NCBI GenBank assembly: GCA_964471595.1
Contig: CAYYGN010000002.1
Coordinates: 182,892-246,891 of the forward strand
Source of the DNA: JAGNXB01 sp964471595
GTDB lineage: Bacteria; Bacteroidota; Bacteroidia; Chitinophagales; Saprospiraceae
Direction of reading: 5' to 3'
Length of the DNA stretch: 64,000 bases
Under the pieces are notes generated by a model. It saw only the letters and a program-made list of their open reading frames with translations. It did no database searches and was not told where the DNA came from. The position numbers were made by a program, and so were the translations under genes. Shown in pieces: positions 52,061 through 61,722 of the stretch (position 1 is its first letter; each line of letters begins with the position of its first letter).

Positions 52061-53461
52061 TTAACGGGACGGTACAAATGTACCATCCTGAAAACGCAGT
52101 AACCTAAGCTGCTTGTTTTCATAGTGCGGTTGGGCTCCGTCCTTTGAAACGGCTTCAAAAAGCAGCCAACCTTTGTCTTGTGATGGCAGAGAGGACTGGA
52201 AAGGCATGAATCGCTGAAATAGTGCCCCCTCTTCGGTCAATGCTTTCACCAGGTACTGGCCGCATCGATACCCCCACATCACATCGGAATTAAGCGGTTG
52301 GCCCAGGAGCTCTTTCATCTTTTGATTGAGCTGCCGGACAGAAGGCTCCTTGGGATCATAATAATCCGCACAGGTAATGTGTACCTGCAGGGCTTCATAG
52401 TGGGCGGCCTCGATCTTTTCAAATGTCGTCCATTGGGGCAACCCGAAAACGGTCACCGATTTCTCGAGCTTTTCGGCCACCAGTTTCCGCAAAACATTGT
52501 GCACAAATCCTTCGTCCCAGGAAGGCAGAACAACGAAATTATGGACCATCCCCGGTAAAAGGCTGTCAATGAGGACTTCCGAAAAGCTGGGATCTGCAAT
52601 CTTCAATTTCTTGTACTGAAAGCGCGATCTTTCCCTGACAGGAAGTGCGTCCACCTTTTCTTTCCAGAACTCATACCTGGAGGATTCTGTCTCTCCTTCT
52701 CCATAGACAAACACAATCGGTTGTTCATCCGATGCCCGGGCGCGTACGGTCTCAAAAATGAGCTGGAGATGAGTTTCCAACGCCGGATTGGCCTGCAGGT
52801 AATGGTCATTACCCGCACCGGATTTGGAGGAGGCGCTATAAGGAGAGAACAGAAGTATCGGTTTGTCCTTCACATATTCTGCCAAAATGGAAGCGTGATT
52901 GCTCCGGTAAGGCCCAATCACCACATCCATCTTTTCAAGAACCCCGGACTGGATTAGGGTGTTGATTTTTTGGTCGCTGGCGTGGGAATCGAAGACCCTG
53001 ATGTGGAATCCGGGACCCACCGTTGGCGCCTCATCGAAGGCTATGCGGAATCCCATATAAAAATCCAGGGCCCATTGGGCAACCCTGTTGTTCGTCGGGT
53101 TTGCCCCCTCCGTTGCCTGAAACGGCAAAATCACGGCCAGTTGGTACCGGTCTTTCAGTATCCGTTCAGGTTTGGAAATTTCATTATCAAAGCGGATTGA
53201 GTCAGAGCGAGATGGCTTTTCGGGTCTGATGTCCTGGATGGTGTCCACTATGGTCCATTTGACCGTGTCCCAACGGGGAGGCTCCAGAGTATCCTTTGGC
53301 AAAGGCCCAGGCCTTTGAGGTTTTTCGGGCACAGGTTTCCGTGGTCCGGATGCAGGTGTTGTTCGTTTTGCCGTTGAACAAGCCTGCACCAAAAAGGCAA
53401 GGCTCAGGACCAAAAAGACCGGGAATAACCAGGGCTTGTATTTAGCGGTGGATGTCATCAT
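52061..53461 (-). CDS. Periplasmic-binding-fold lipoprotein
   Basis: A 466-residue lipoprotein: signal ending LAFLVQAC, a proline-rich linker, then a type 1 periplasmic-binding fold from about residue 100 (YQLAVILPFQATEG, MGFRIAFDEAPTVGPGFHIRVFDSHAS, VVIGPYRSNHASILAEYVKDKPILLFSPYSAS). It resembles branched-chain amino-acid-type receptors and the LpoA/YraM group, but no transporter genes are adjacent. The start at 53461 overlaps the guaA TGA by 4 bp; two further ATGs lie nearby. Confidence 0.8.
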   Translation of the reverse strand: MMTSTAKYKPWLFPVFLVLSLAFLVQACSTAKRTTPASGPRKPVPEKPQRPGPLPKDTLEPPRWDTVKWTIVDTIQDIRPEKPSRSDSIRFDNEISKPERILKDRYQLAVILPFQATEGANPTNNRVAQWALDFYMGFRIAFDEAPTVGPGFHIRVFDSHASDQKINTLIQSGVLEKMDVVIGPYRSNHASILAEYVKDKPILLFSPYSASSKSGAGNDHYLQANPALETHLQLIFETVRARASDEQPIVFVYGEGETESSRYEFWKEKVDALPVRERSRFQYKKLKIADPSFSEVLIDSLLPGMVHNFVVLPSWDEGFVHNVLRKLVAEKLEKSVTVFGLPQWTTFEKIEAAHYEALQVHITCADYYDPKEPSVRQLNQKMKELLGQPLNSDVMWGYRCGQYLVKALTEEGALFQRFMPFQSSLPSQDKGWLLFEAVSKDGAQPHYENKQLRLLRFQDGTFVPSR

Positions 53462-54996
53462 TCCCATTCAATCGTGGCAGGCGGCTTGGTACTGATGTCA
53501 TAAACGACCCGATTGATGCCTTTCACTTCATTGATGATGCGGCTGGAAACCCTGGCCAGGAAATCATAGGGGAGACGACTCCACTCCGCCGTCATGCCGT
53601 CCAATGAATTGACAGCCCGGAGTGCAACTACATATTCATAGGTTCTTTCGTCTCCCATAACGCCAACGGATTGGACGGGAAGCAAAACAACGCCAGCCTG
53701 CCAGACATCATGGTACAAACCGGATGACCGCAATTCATCGATATAGATGGCATCCGCATCTTGCAAAAGGGCCACTTTGTCGGGGGTGATCTCACCCAGA
53801 ATGCGGATGGCCAATCCCGGTCCGGGGAACGGATGTCGCTGAAGTATGCTTTCGGGAATCCCCAAATGCAGGCCCACCTTACGGACCTCATCCTTGAAAA
53901 GCATCCGAAGGGGTTCAATGATTCGCAATTTCAAGGTATCTGGCAACCCTCCGACGTTATGATGGGATTTGATGGTGGCAGAAGGGCCTTGAACGGGGCT
54001 GGATTCAATGACATCCGGGTAAATGGTCCCTTGACCCAACCATTTTACACCAGGCAGAGACGTGGCCTCCTCCTGAAACACATGAATGAATTCCCGTCCG
54101 ATTATTTTTCTCTTTGCTTCCGGATCTTTATGATTGGCCAATGCACTCCAAAAGCGGTGTTTCGCATCTATTCCCTTAATATTCAGACCCATGTGCTGGT
54201 AATCTTCCAACACTTGATGGTATTCGTTTTTCCGTAGCAGGCCATTGTCCACAAAGAAGCAATGCAACCGGCTGCCAATGGCTTCGTGTAAAAGCATGGC
54301 GCCAACCGTGGAGTCAACGCCTCCCGACAAAGCCATGAGTACTTCGTCGTCACCGATCTCACTCCGGATCCGGGCAACGGTTTCCTCAATGAAGGAATCC
54401 GGCGTCCATTCACCATGACACTGACAGATCCTGTAAAGGAAATTGCGAAGGAATACCTTCCCCTCCAGACTGTGTGTCACTTCGGGATGGAACTGGATCC
54501 CATATATGGGTGCCTGTCCGTTGGTATGTGAACGATAAGCGGCATGGGCGATCGTGTCCGTTCCTGCCAGGTTGACAAATCCCTCAGGCAAAGCCAATAT
54601 GGTATCTGCATGGGACATCCACACCTGGCTTTGGGCGGAAACATCTTCCATGAAGGGATCTTCGGGCTTTTCGACTACCAGGGTAGCCTTCCCGTATTCT
54701 CTTTTGGCACTCCGGGCTACGGTCCCTCCTCCTTCATCGGCGATCAGTTGGGCTCCGTAACAGATGCCCAAGACAGGGACCTTGCCCAGGAATGCCCCCA
54801 TTTCCACCCGCAGCGCATGTTCGTCACGAACAGAAAAAGGGCTTCCGGAAAGGATAATGCCTTTCAAAGCGGAATCTGGAACGACGGGATGGTGATAAGG
54901 AAGGATTTCGCAATACACCTGTAGTTCACGAACCCGCCTGGCAATAAGTTGGGTGTATTGGCTGCCAAAATCCAGGATAAGCACCTTTTCTTTCAT
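53458..54996 (-). CDS. guaA: GMP synthase (glutamine-hydrolysing)
   Basis: A 512-residue GuaA converting XMP to GMP. Glutamine amidotransferase domain with Cys in LGICYGAQLIAD and the distal GIQFHPEVTHS, ATP-pyrophosphatase domain with the PP-loop LMALSGGVDSTVGAML, and the C-terminal dimerisation domain ending TTKPPATIEWE-like (ISTKPPATIEWE). Start 54996 gives MKEKVLILDFGSQYTQ and is backed by a -7 box 4 nt upstream. Confidence 0.96.
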   Translation of the reverse strand: MKEKVLILDFGSQYTQLIARRVRELQVYCEILPYHHPVVPDSALKGIILSGSPFSVRDEHALRVEMGAFLGKVPVLGICYGAQLIADEGGGTVARSAKREYGKATLVVEKPEDPFMEDVSAQSQVWMSHADTILALPEGFVNLAGTDTIAHAAYRSHTNGQAPIYGIQFHPEVTHSLEGKVFLRNFLYRICQCHGEWTPDSFIEETVARIRSEIGDDEVLMALSGGVDSTVGAMLLHEAIGSRLHCFFVDNGLLRKNEYHQVLEDYQHMGLNIKGIDAKHRFWSALANHKDPEAKRKIIGREFIHVFQEEATSLPGVKWLGQGTIYPDVIESSPVQGPSATIKSHHNVGGLPDTLKLRIIEPLRMLFKDEVRKVGLHLGIPESILQRHPFPGPGLAIRILGEITPDKVALLQDADAIYIDELRSSGLYHDVWQAGVVLLPVQSVGVMGDERTYEYVVALRAVNSLDGMTAEWSRLPYDFLARVSSRIINEVKGINRVVYDISTKPPATIEWE

Positions 54997-55000
54997 GGGG

Positions 55001-55008
55001 CAAAAGTA
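55001..55008 (-). promoter_or_regulatory. -7 promoter box (TACTTTTG), leaderless geometry
   Basis: Exact TAnnTTTG match on the minus strand ending 4 nt before the guaA ATG at 54996. Confidence 0.5.
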
Positions 55009-55086
55009 CGAAAGGGCATCCACCTGCCTGAATCAAAGGTCGGACCCAGGTAGCTTCGACCTTACCTGTGCCTATGGGGTGTCTCT

Positions 55087-56302
55087 TCAGCGTACAACAA
55101 GCAAGAATTCGACCCTGCGGTTGGCTTTCCTGCCCTCAGTTGTTTGGTTGTCAACAACCGGACGCGTGTCCCCGAATCCGGCTGCCGACAGTCGATGGGC
55201 TGCGATGCCTTTGGAAACGATATCATCGAGGCAGGCATTAATCCGACGGTTGGAAAGATCAATATTGGAGGAGCTGTTGGCTTTTGCATCCGTATGCCCG
55301 TGTATGTCACTATGGTATGCGGGGTAGTCCCGAAGTACTTCCACAAGCCCATCCAATATGGCATGTGAGGTCTGTGTAAGCTCGGCACCTCCGGAGACAA
55401 ACTTTACATCCCGGATTGCCGTGGCAAAAATGGCCTTTTCTTCCTCTTTGAGCTCGGGACATCCCAAGTTGGCTTTCATACCGGCCTGATCCGGATTTTT
55501 GTCTTCATTGCCGGGAATGTCATCTCCATCGCGATCAAGACAGCCTAGATGGCGGGATGGTCCAGGTTGGTCCGGACATTCGTCCTCACCCTCCACGATC
55601 CCGTCTCCGTCCTTATCCGGGCAACCCATCAATTACTTCGGTCCCGCTTCACCGGGACATTCATCGTCCTTGTCCGTCAGACCATCACCGTCCCCATCAG
55701 GGCATCCGTTCATTGATCCGGATCCTGCATGAAAAGGGCAATCAGGTATTCCGACCCCGTAAGTGCTTGCAGTTGGGCTCCTTTCGGTAACATCAAGCCT
55801 GCAAGAAAATGCATGTTTTCCGGATTCAGGTCTCCCGGGGTGTATCGGTATGCCAACTGGGAAGTCAGGATTATATCCGGCACCAAAATGGATTTGAGCT
55901 TCCAAATCTTTCCATTCGGATAAGGCGGCGCCTGTTCCTGCCGTCAAGTATATAGGGATTGTCCAACCGCTTCCATGGTACCACCCCATCCAGATTCATC
56001 CAAGTTGTGCCCGTCACACCAGGCGGGGTTGAATTGGAAAGGTCTGCGGTGGCCAAACGGAGTGGAAGGTCGAGGTGCCAGCTATTGGACAACCTGCGCG
56101 TGTATCCAGTCTCGGCACTGGTGGTGAGCAGATCGTAATCTGCAAAGTCGCCATTGAGCCAGTTATTCTTTGGATAATGGTGGTCTACCCATACATGTTT
56201 CAAAGATACGGCACCCCTGGCCGTAGATGTTTGCCCCTAGATTTGAAGAGGGAGCAACAGGATCGCGCTGAAGATCAGCAACCGTATTGTCTTGGTGGTT
56301 GA
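55087..56302 (-). pseudogene. Decayed OmpA-family protein with thrombospondin type 3 repeats
   Basis: Parts of one OmpA-type surface protein are spread over all three minus frames. A signal-peptide-like stretch (IRLLIFSAILLLPLQI) is followed by an in-frame TAG at 56237-56239 and then KHVWVDHHYPKNNW. The barrel part switches frame near 55950 (IPIYLTAGTGAALSEW) and again near 55859 (QLAYRYTPGDLNPENMHF), then back for the Ca2+-binding repeats (NGCPDGDGDGLTDKDDECP). A TAA at 55633-55635 interrupts those repeats. The OmpA peptidoglycan-binding domain (HSDIHGHTDAKANSSSNIDLSNRRI...GFGDTRPV) is intact to 55087. No start codon remains in the signal-peptide frame. At least three frameshifts and two nonsense codons make this non-functional. 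Confidence 0.85.
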
Positions 56303-56330
56303 TTAGGAAGTTGGGAATAGCTGTGATTCG

Positions 56331-57254
56331 CTATTCAACCAGGCCTCTACCGGCTTTCTTGATCTTGCCGGCCTCCTGGAGGTCCTTCATCAAACGGTCC
56401 AGGACTCCATTGATGAATTCCTTGGAATTCTCGGTACTGTAAAGCTTGGCAATTTCAACAAATTCATTCAATGTGACCTTGGTCGGGATGGAAGGGAAGT
56501 AGATGAATTCGCAAACCGCCATTTTCAACAATATCATGTCCAACACGGCTACGCGAGATACATCCCAATTGCGAAGAAGAGGTCCGATGTTCCTGGTCAG
56601 TTCTTCATTGTGTTTCCAGACATTCATGAGCATACCCTGGCCAAACTCCTCCACCAGGATTTGGTCGGGTAAGTATTCCTCATAAAAGGGCCCTTCCAGC
56701 GGTAGCCCTTTGAGAATTTTCTTCAAGGTACCCAACACTAGGGATTTGTCATCCGACCAGGCAGGACTGAAATCGTCCAAAAGCTCTTCAAAAAGGGGGT
56801 GTGCTATGCAGAATTTCAATAATTTTAGGAGAATTTCCAAATGATCTTCTCCTTTTTTCCAATATGCAATATAATCTTCTGTTTTACTGAACTCTCCATA
56901 GACCTTGCGCAGGATATCCTCATCCTTGATCTCGTCGGCCTTCATACGGGCAGTTTCGGTCTTGAGAAACTTGTTCTTGACCAGGGATTGCGTCAGCGGA
57001 TTGTGGTACAAAGAGGCTTTGTACAGTTTATCCTCTTCGTTGGCCAATAATTTGGACGCCCGTACTTCTTCTTCTTTGAGGGAGAAGGTGGTTGTAGCAA
57101 CAAGGTGATTGAGTGTGAACAGCAAGAGACGGTAGCTTCTCTGGCAGGATTGCAGATAAAGCTGGTAAAGTTCCTCGGCCGAAGTCTCCTGACCCTGGGT
57201 GGCGGCATATAATGCCTGCAGAACCTTAATCCGGATATTGCGCCTGCTGAGCAT
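56331..57254 (-). CDS. nusB: Transcription antitermination protein NusB
   Basis: A 307-residue NusB. The core NusB fold is in the C-terminal half (LLRNWDVSRVAVLDMILLKMAVCEFIYFPSIPTKVTLNEFVEIAKLYSTENSKEFINGVLD), while the first 160 residues are the extended N-terminus usual in Bacteroidota. NusB binds boxA RNA with NusE and supports rRNA antitermination. It starts 86 bp after the DoxX-family gene on the same strand; the two are commonly neighbours in the phylum. Confidence 0.92.
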   Translation of the reverse strand: MLSRRNIRIKVLQALYAATQGQETSAEELYQLYLQSCQRSYRLLLFTLNHLVATTTFSLKEEEVRASKLLANEEDKLYKASLYHNPLTQSLVKNKFLKTETARMKADEIKDEDILRKVYGEFSKTEDYIAYWKKGEDHLEILLKLLKFCIAHPLFEELLDDFSPAWSDDKSLVLGTLKKILKGLPLEGPFYEEYLPDQILVEEFGQGMLMNVWKHNEELTRNIGPLLRNWDVSRVAVLDMILLKMAVCEFIYFPSIPTKVTLNEFVEIAKLYSTENSKEFINGVLDRLMKDLQEAGKIKKAGRGLVE

Positions 57255-57340
57255 GGGATTTCCTAATGTCTCGCAAAGAAAAGAAAATATTCCTCCAATC
57301 CCTTATCTCTAACGGTCTAAATGACAACAGGCTAAGACGT

Positions 57341-58849
57341 TCATGGCAAATGAGCCGACTTAATCTCCTGATAGGCAGGAAGCTGACGGTGATGCCACTT
57401 GGCCAGAATTTTCCCGTCCTTCATCAGCACCACGCCGGGATTAGAGCGAATGATGGTTTTGAGGAGAATGTCATCCGCCTGGAGCATTTCATGATCCCAT
57501 GTCAGTTCATCTTTGAGATCCTTCAGTTTCTCAGGTTCGGCATACTTGGTGATCAACCGGACTTTGGCACCATCCCCACTGGCTTCTTCCACCAAAGGAA
57601 TGATTTTCTTCCTGAAGACATCCAGCCATGCAGGTGTCCATTGATAATCCTTTTCAACATGTGTATCCCTGTTGATTTGTTCGATACGGCGGACAATTTG
57701 GATCGAATCTGCCGTCTGCAAAGTATCCGCCGCCCAAATGGTGTCCTGTACGGTTAAGGTGGATTCCGTGTACCCATAATCTTTGAGGCTGTAGGAGATC
57801 ACCAGGAATTGGACGCCCTCATCGTCCAGAATGTCGGTAGTGTAATCGTTGCCCTCTGAATCACTGACTTCGAAATCGTTGATTTTGGTAATCGGGATGG
57901 CAGGCTCACCTTTGATGGGCTCCAGGTATTCCCATTCCTCTTTCGGATAATCCTTGAATACTTTCATGTACTCATCCTGAGACATCCGGACCTCGCTACC
58001 GTCAGACTTGTTTTTCATCACCATGGTCATCGGAACATTAGCCAAGGCGTCTGCTTCGGCCGCTTTTTGCCCACGAAGATCAACACCGGCACGGAATGGC
58101 CGGAAATCGATTATCGGTTCATTCCACCATACGTTGCGGAAACAGAACAACAGCGAAACCACCACCATCGTCCAGGTCAAGGCTTTGGGCCAGGGCGGGT
58201 TGAAAATACGCTGGAAGGACCGATGATAGAAAAGGAAAAGGATGGCAGGCAGCAGGAGGAAAACATCCTTGAGGAAGGAAACCTTAGGTTCCAGCTTGAT
58301 GAAATCCCCAAAACAGCCACAATCTGTAACCCGCATATTGCTTTTTTCAAAGGCGTCCCACTCACCGAAGGCAAAGAAATTGACCCCTGACGGTACGTAG
58401 CCGGTGAGGTAGGTAAAGCCGGTCAGTACCGTGAAAAACAGAATGACGAGGAAAAATGCCCAGGCGGTGAACTTCCTCCAGACACCGAGGAGCAACATGG
58501 CCCCAAGAGCGAGTTCAAGGACGATCATGAAGATGGAGAACCAAACCGACTGGGAGGAAAGCGCAGGAAACAATGGGCTTAGAAACGAAAACCAGGTTCC
58601 ACTGAAGGTGGTCTCAAATTCGGCGAAATACTGCTCCATCTTGAAGGCAGTTCCAAGGGGATCAACGGCCTTGACGAATCCGGACACCAGGAAAAGTGAA
58701 CCGCAAAAGAATTGCAGAAATTTGATCGGCCAATGGCGCATGTTGCGCTGCAGCGTGGTAGTGGTCAATGTCAATACCAAAGCAATGGTCACAATCAGGA
58801 GTACCAGGTAGGTCAGGCTCATAAGGGTAGCTGTTAGTTGCAGGGCCAT
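57341..58849 (-). CDS. DoxX-family membrane protein with thioredoxin-like C-terminus (BT_3928-like)
   Basis: A 502-residue protein with an N-terminal membrane part of about six helices, including FLQFFCGSLFLVSGFVKAVDPLG, ELALGAMLLLGVWRKFTAW and the motif VTDCGCFGDFIKL, and a long soluble C-terminal half (about 300-502) that ends like a thioredoxin fold (PGVVLMKDGKILAKWHHRQLP). The DCGCFGD Cys pair next to the membrane suggests redox chemistry. Homologues in Bacteroidota are usually described only as DoxX family. ATG at 58849; a TTG three codons upstream is less likely. Confidence 0.85.
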   Translation of the reverse strand: MALQLTATLMSLTYLVLLIVTIALVLTLTTTTLQRNMRHWPIKFLQFFCGSLFLVSGFVKAVDPLGTAFKMEQYFAEFETTFSGTWFSFLSPLFPALSSQSVWFSIFMIVLELALGAMLLLGVWRKFTAWAFFLVILFFTVLTGFTYLTGYVPSGVNFFAFGEWDAFEKSNMRVTDCGCFGDFIKLEPKVSFLKDVFLLLPAILFLFYHRSFQRIFNPPWPKALTWTMVVVSLLFCFRNVWWNEPIIDFRPFRAGVDLRGQKAAEADALANVPMTMVMKNKSDGSEVRMSQDEYMKVFKDYPKEEWEYLEPIKGEPAIPITKINDFEVSDSEGNDYTTDILDDEGVQFLVISYSLKDYGYTESTLTVQDTIWAADTLQTADSIQIVRRIEQINRDTHVEKDYQWTPAWLDVFRKKIIPLVEEASGDGAKVRLITKYAEPEKLKDLKDELTWDHEMLQADDILLKTIIRSNPGVVLMKDGKILAKWHHRQLPAYQEIKSAHLP

Positions 58850-59001
58850 CCGGACCAAGGAATCCGGTCACAATGGTGCGCAAACGACAAATTTACGTCT
58901 GCCCGGGCGGTATGACCATGTGGAGGCCGAATTTGACGAATTCTTAACAAAGTCTGGGTCGAGAGGGAAGTCCATTTCCTAGGAAAAGCCGGAAGGAATG
59001 T

Positions 59002-59010
59002 TAACTTTGT
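59002..59010 (+). promoter_or_regulatory. -7 promoter box (TAACTTTGT)
   Basis: Exact TAnnTTTG match 24 nt upstream of the ATG at 59034; no clear -33 element. Confidence 0.45.
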
Positions 59011-59033
59011 CTTGCAGCCAAACGCGGCATGTC

Positions 59034-59564
59034 ATGCGAGCAGGATACCTGATTTTGTTGATTTTAGGTCCTTTATTGGTCAGAGCACAAACGGAAACCG
59101 GTGACTGGTTGATGGGAGGACAGTTGTCCTTCAACACAACGGATGCCCTTCATGAATTCACTTTCTCTCCTCAACTGGGTTGTTTTATCGTCAGAAACCT
59201 GGCCGTTGGCGGGTCGTTGAGCACATCCATTCGCAAGATTGGCGAACTCCGGACAGTGTCGTGGGATGTAGGACCCACCGTTCGTTATTATTTCGGAAGC
59301 AGGAACTACCGACCCATCCTTACAGCCAGGGCGGGATTTCTGTCCGAAAAACAAAGCGGTCTGAAAGCAGAAAAAGGATGGACATATGGCGTAGGTGCGG
59401 GTTTGGCCGCATTTCTCAATGAGCACGTAGCTTTGGAGTTCATCGCCGAATACAATGGCAACAAGCTCCGGGACCGCAAGGCCTCCGACGGATTCCATTT
59501 CAGGGCAGGTTTTCAGGTTTATATGGACCGATACCGGATGCGCTGGTTAACAGGGGGCAGGTAA
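59034..59564 (+). CDS. Outer-membrane beta-barrel protein
   Basis: A 176-residue porin-like protein. The signal peptide (residues 1-18) ends LLVRAQT. The mature part is alternating beta strands with barrel-type aromatic girdles (GDWLMGGQLSFNT, FIVRNLAVGGSLSTSIRK, WTYGVGAGLAAFLNEHVALEFIAEYNG) and ends with an aromatic-rich strand (GFHFRAGFQVYM), a typical 8-stranded OmpA/OMP_b-brl shape. Function not assigned. Start at 59034 gives the signal peptide. The next gene begins 4 nt after its stop. Confidence 0.85.
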   Translation: MRAGYLILLILGPLLVRAQTETGDWLMGGQLSFNTTDALHEFTFSPQLGCFIVRNLAVGGSLSTSIRKIGELRTVSWDVGPTVRYYFGSRNYRPILTARAGFLSEKQSGLKAEKGWTYGVGAGLAAFLNEHVALEFIAEYNGNKLRDRKASDGFHFRAGFQVYMDRYRMRWLTGGR

Positions 59565-59568
59565 TCCA

Positions 59569-60459
59569 TTGGGATCACTGGTACTGGCGATTGTGGCAAA
59601 TGCCCTGCTGGGGCTCGTATTCCGGCTTTGGGGCCGGTCGGGCATTCATGTCTTGCCCGGGATCCTTCACAACTATTTGGTCTGTGTTGTCCTTGGGATC
59701 GTTTCGAGTGGACATTGGCCCTTCTCCACCGAAACCGTATCGCAGCCTTGGTTTCCTTACTCTGCCTTGCTGAGCCTGTGTTTCATAGGTGGATTCTACC
59801 TTTTCGGATTGGCCGTCGACTTATGGGGTGTGGCCATCATGTCGGCAGTCCAGAAGATGTCGCTTTTGGTCAGCGTCACCTTCATTGTCCTCTATTTCCA
59901 TGAGCGACCGGACAGCATCCAATGGATGGCCATGGGGCTGGGTATCACTTCCCTCCCCTTCTTGGTGTCCTATGAAGAAAGAGAAAACAAGCGAATTCGG
60001 GGAAAGTGGACAAAAGGGCTGTTCATTGCTGGTGGATCGTTGATCATAGCAGGCTTCATTGAGGCGGGGCTTATGGTTCTGGAGAAGGAAGTGCTTCTCA
60101 CCAGCGGTGATCCCCATTTTCTGACCCAGCTGTTTGCCTTTGCCTTCCTGTGGGGTTCTATCCCCATGTTAGCCCTTCGGAGGCAGCGACGTTCATTTTG
60201 GACCTTACGTCATTTTCAGGCCGGTGCCGTCCTGGGCTTGATCAATTTTGGATCCATTTTCTTCCTGATGAAATCACTGGGCAGTTCCCATTCTTTGAGC
60301 CTGGTGCTCCCTGTCATCAATGTAGGCACGTTGCTTGCTGCGGTAGGTTTGGGCCGGTTTGTCCTGAATGAACCGCTTACCAGGCGCCATAAGGCAGGAA
60401 TTATCATGGCCGTTGTCTCGATTCTTGTTCTCAGTCTCAATCAGTGGGATGGAAGATGA
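59569..60459 (+). CDS. EamA/DMT-superfamily permease
   Basis: A 296-residue inner-membrane transporter of the drug/metabolite type, with ten hydrophobic spans in two five-helix halves (LVLAIVANALLGLVFRLWG... and ...LGLINFGSIFFLMKSLG, GTLLAAVGLGRFVLNEPLTRRHKAGIIMAVVSILVLSL). The start is TTG at 59569, 4 nt after the previous stop; no ATG precedes the first helix. Substrate unknown. Confidence 0.85.
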   Translation: MGSLVLAIVANALLGLVFRLWGRSGIHVLPGILHNYLVCVVLGIVSSGHWPFSTETVSQPWFPYSALLSLCFIGGFYLFGLAVDLWGVAIMSAVQKMSLLVSVTFIVLYFHERPDSIQWMAMGLGITSLPFLVSYEERENKRIRGKWTKGLFIAGGSLIIAGFIEAGLMVLEKEVLLTSGDPHFLTQLFAFAFLWGSIPMLALRRQRRSFWTLRHFQAGAVLGLINFGSIFFLMKSLGSSHSLSLVLPVINVGTLLAAVGLGRFVLNEPLTRRHKAGIIMAVVSILVLSLNQWDGR

Positions 60460-61129
60460 TAAGTATTTGACCCTGGAAGGCCCTGGTCAATGTGAATGGA
60501 GGATCTCCGGCAGCAGGTTTTGTGGTTATGCGTGGCCGGTGACCGGGATGGAAGACATTGGCCAATACCTTAGCCTGACCAGAGATCTCCATCCCAAAGC
60601 CACCCACCATTGTTATGCGTACCGGTATGGCAGGCAAGGCGTCCATTACAGAGCCAATGATGACGGTGAACCTTCATCCTCGGCAGGCAGACCCATTTTG
60701 GGTCAGATTGATCGGGCCGGACTAAACGGCGTTCTTGTTATTGTCGTCCGTTATTTCGGTGGCATCAAACTCGGGGTGCCCGGTCTCATTCACGCCTATC
60801 GGGATTGTGCCCATGATGCCCTTGCAGCCGGTGGCCGTGTAGAAGCCTACCACACCCTGATCGTCCGGATTGGTGCCACCTATGCTTCTATACCAGACAT
60901 TTTGGCTATCGGCAAAGAATTGGGGTGGCAAATTCTCGGGCAGACCTATTCGGAACACGGTCAACAGCTTTTGGTCAGAATCAGGGTCAGCCAATGGCCC
61001 GGCCTGGAAAGGAATGTTCATCTTCGTGCCGGAGGGATTTTCCCCTCCCGGTTTGAAGAGGGCGAAAGAAACCCTGATATTCTTCTGGAAATTTCCGAGA
61101 CGAATGATGAAGGTGGGTATCACCGGTAA
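60449..61129 (+). CDS. IMPACT/YigZ-family protein
   Basis: A 226-residue protein of the UPF0029/IMPACT family. The family core is HCYAYRYGRQGVHYRANDDGEPSSSAGRPILGQI, then VLVIVVRYFGGIKLGVPGLIHAYRDCAHDAL. Bacterial members (YigZ, YvyE) may act in translation-linked processes, but their reaction is unproven. ATG 60449 overlaps the permease stop by 11 bp, and the gene overlaps coaE by 26 bp, so four genes from 59034 to 61712 form one run. Confidence 0.88.
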   Translation: MEDDKYLTLEGPGQCEWRISGSRFCGYAWPVTGMEDIGQYLSLTRDLHPKATHHCYAYRYGRQGVHYRANDDGEPSSSAGRPILGQIDRAGLNGVLVIVVRYFGGIKLGVPGLIHAYRDCAHDALAAGGRVEAYHTLIVRIGATYASIPDILAIGKELGWQILGQTYSEHGQQLLVRIRVSQWPGLERNVHLRAGGIFPSRFEEGERNPDILLEISETNDEGGYHR

Positions 61130-61712
61130 TATGGGGAGCGGGAAATCCTTGATCAGCCAGATATTTCTATGGCTTGGCATCCCTGTTCTGGATGCTGATT
61201 CCCTGGCCAAGGACCTGATGAATACACGGGTGGACATCCAAAGACGCATCATGCGGGCATTTGGGCCCGAAGCATTCAAAAACGGAGTACTCCAACGCGC
61301 ATTTGTGGCTGAAAAGGCCTTTCATGATGCCGCATTGCTGAAGAAGCTCAACCGAATAGTACATCCAGTCGTCCGGAAAGCAGCCGTGGAATGGTTTGAT
61401 CAGCAGGACCCGGCCTTGCCCTATGCCCTTGAAGAGGCCGCCTTGTTGGTCGAATCGGGAGGTTACCAGGTTCTGGACTATTTGATTCTCGTCACCGCAC
61501 CGGAGGAACTCCGAATACGCAGGGTCATGCAACGGGATGGTCATTCCTATGCCCATGTGAAGGCCAGGATGGATCATCAGTGGCCTGAAGAAAGAAAACG
61601 GGAAGTTGCCGACTTCATCATCATTAATGACGGGAAGCGTCTCTTGCTTCCGCAGGTCGTGGAAATTCACGAAAAATTGTCACAAAAGGAGGTAAATCTG
61701 AAGCGGGATTAG
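61104..61712 (+). CDS. coaE: Dephospho-CoA kinase
   Basis: A 202-residue CoaE that phosphorylates dephospho-CoA, the final step of CoA synthesis. P-loop KVGITGNMGSGKSLISQIF, the substrate stretch GIPVLDADSLAKDLM, LNRIVHPVVRKA, and the LID region ILVTAPEELRIRRVMQRDGHS. ATG 61104 or 61107 are equal candidates. Length is normal. Confidence 0.94.
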   Translation: MMKVGITGNMGSGKSLISQIFLWLGIPVLDADSLAKDLMNTRVDIQRRIMRAFGPEAFKNGVLQRAFVAEKAFHDAALLKKLNRIVHPVVRKAAVEWFDQQDPALPYALEEAALLVESGGYQVLDYLILVTAPEELRIRRVMQRDGHSYAHVKARMDHQWPEERKREVADFIIINDGKRLLLPQVVEIHEKLSQKEVNLKRD

Positions 61713-61713
61713 C

Positions 61714-61722
61714 TACCTTTGC
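61714..61722 (+). promoter_or_regulatory. -7 promoter box (TACCTTTGC)
   Basis: Exact TAnnTTTG match just after coaE, 75 nt upstream of the SprB-repeat gene at 61798. No obvious -33 element. Confidence 0.45.
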
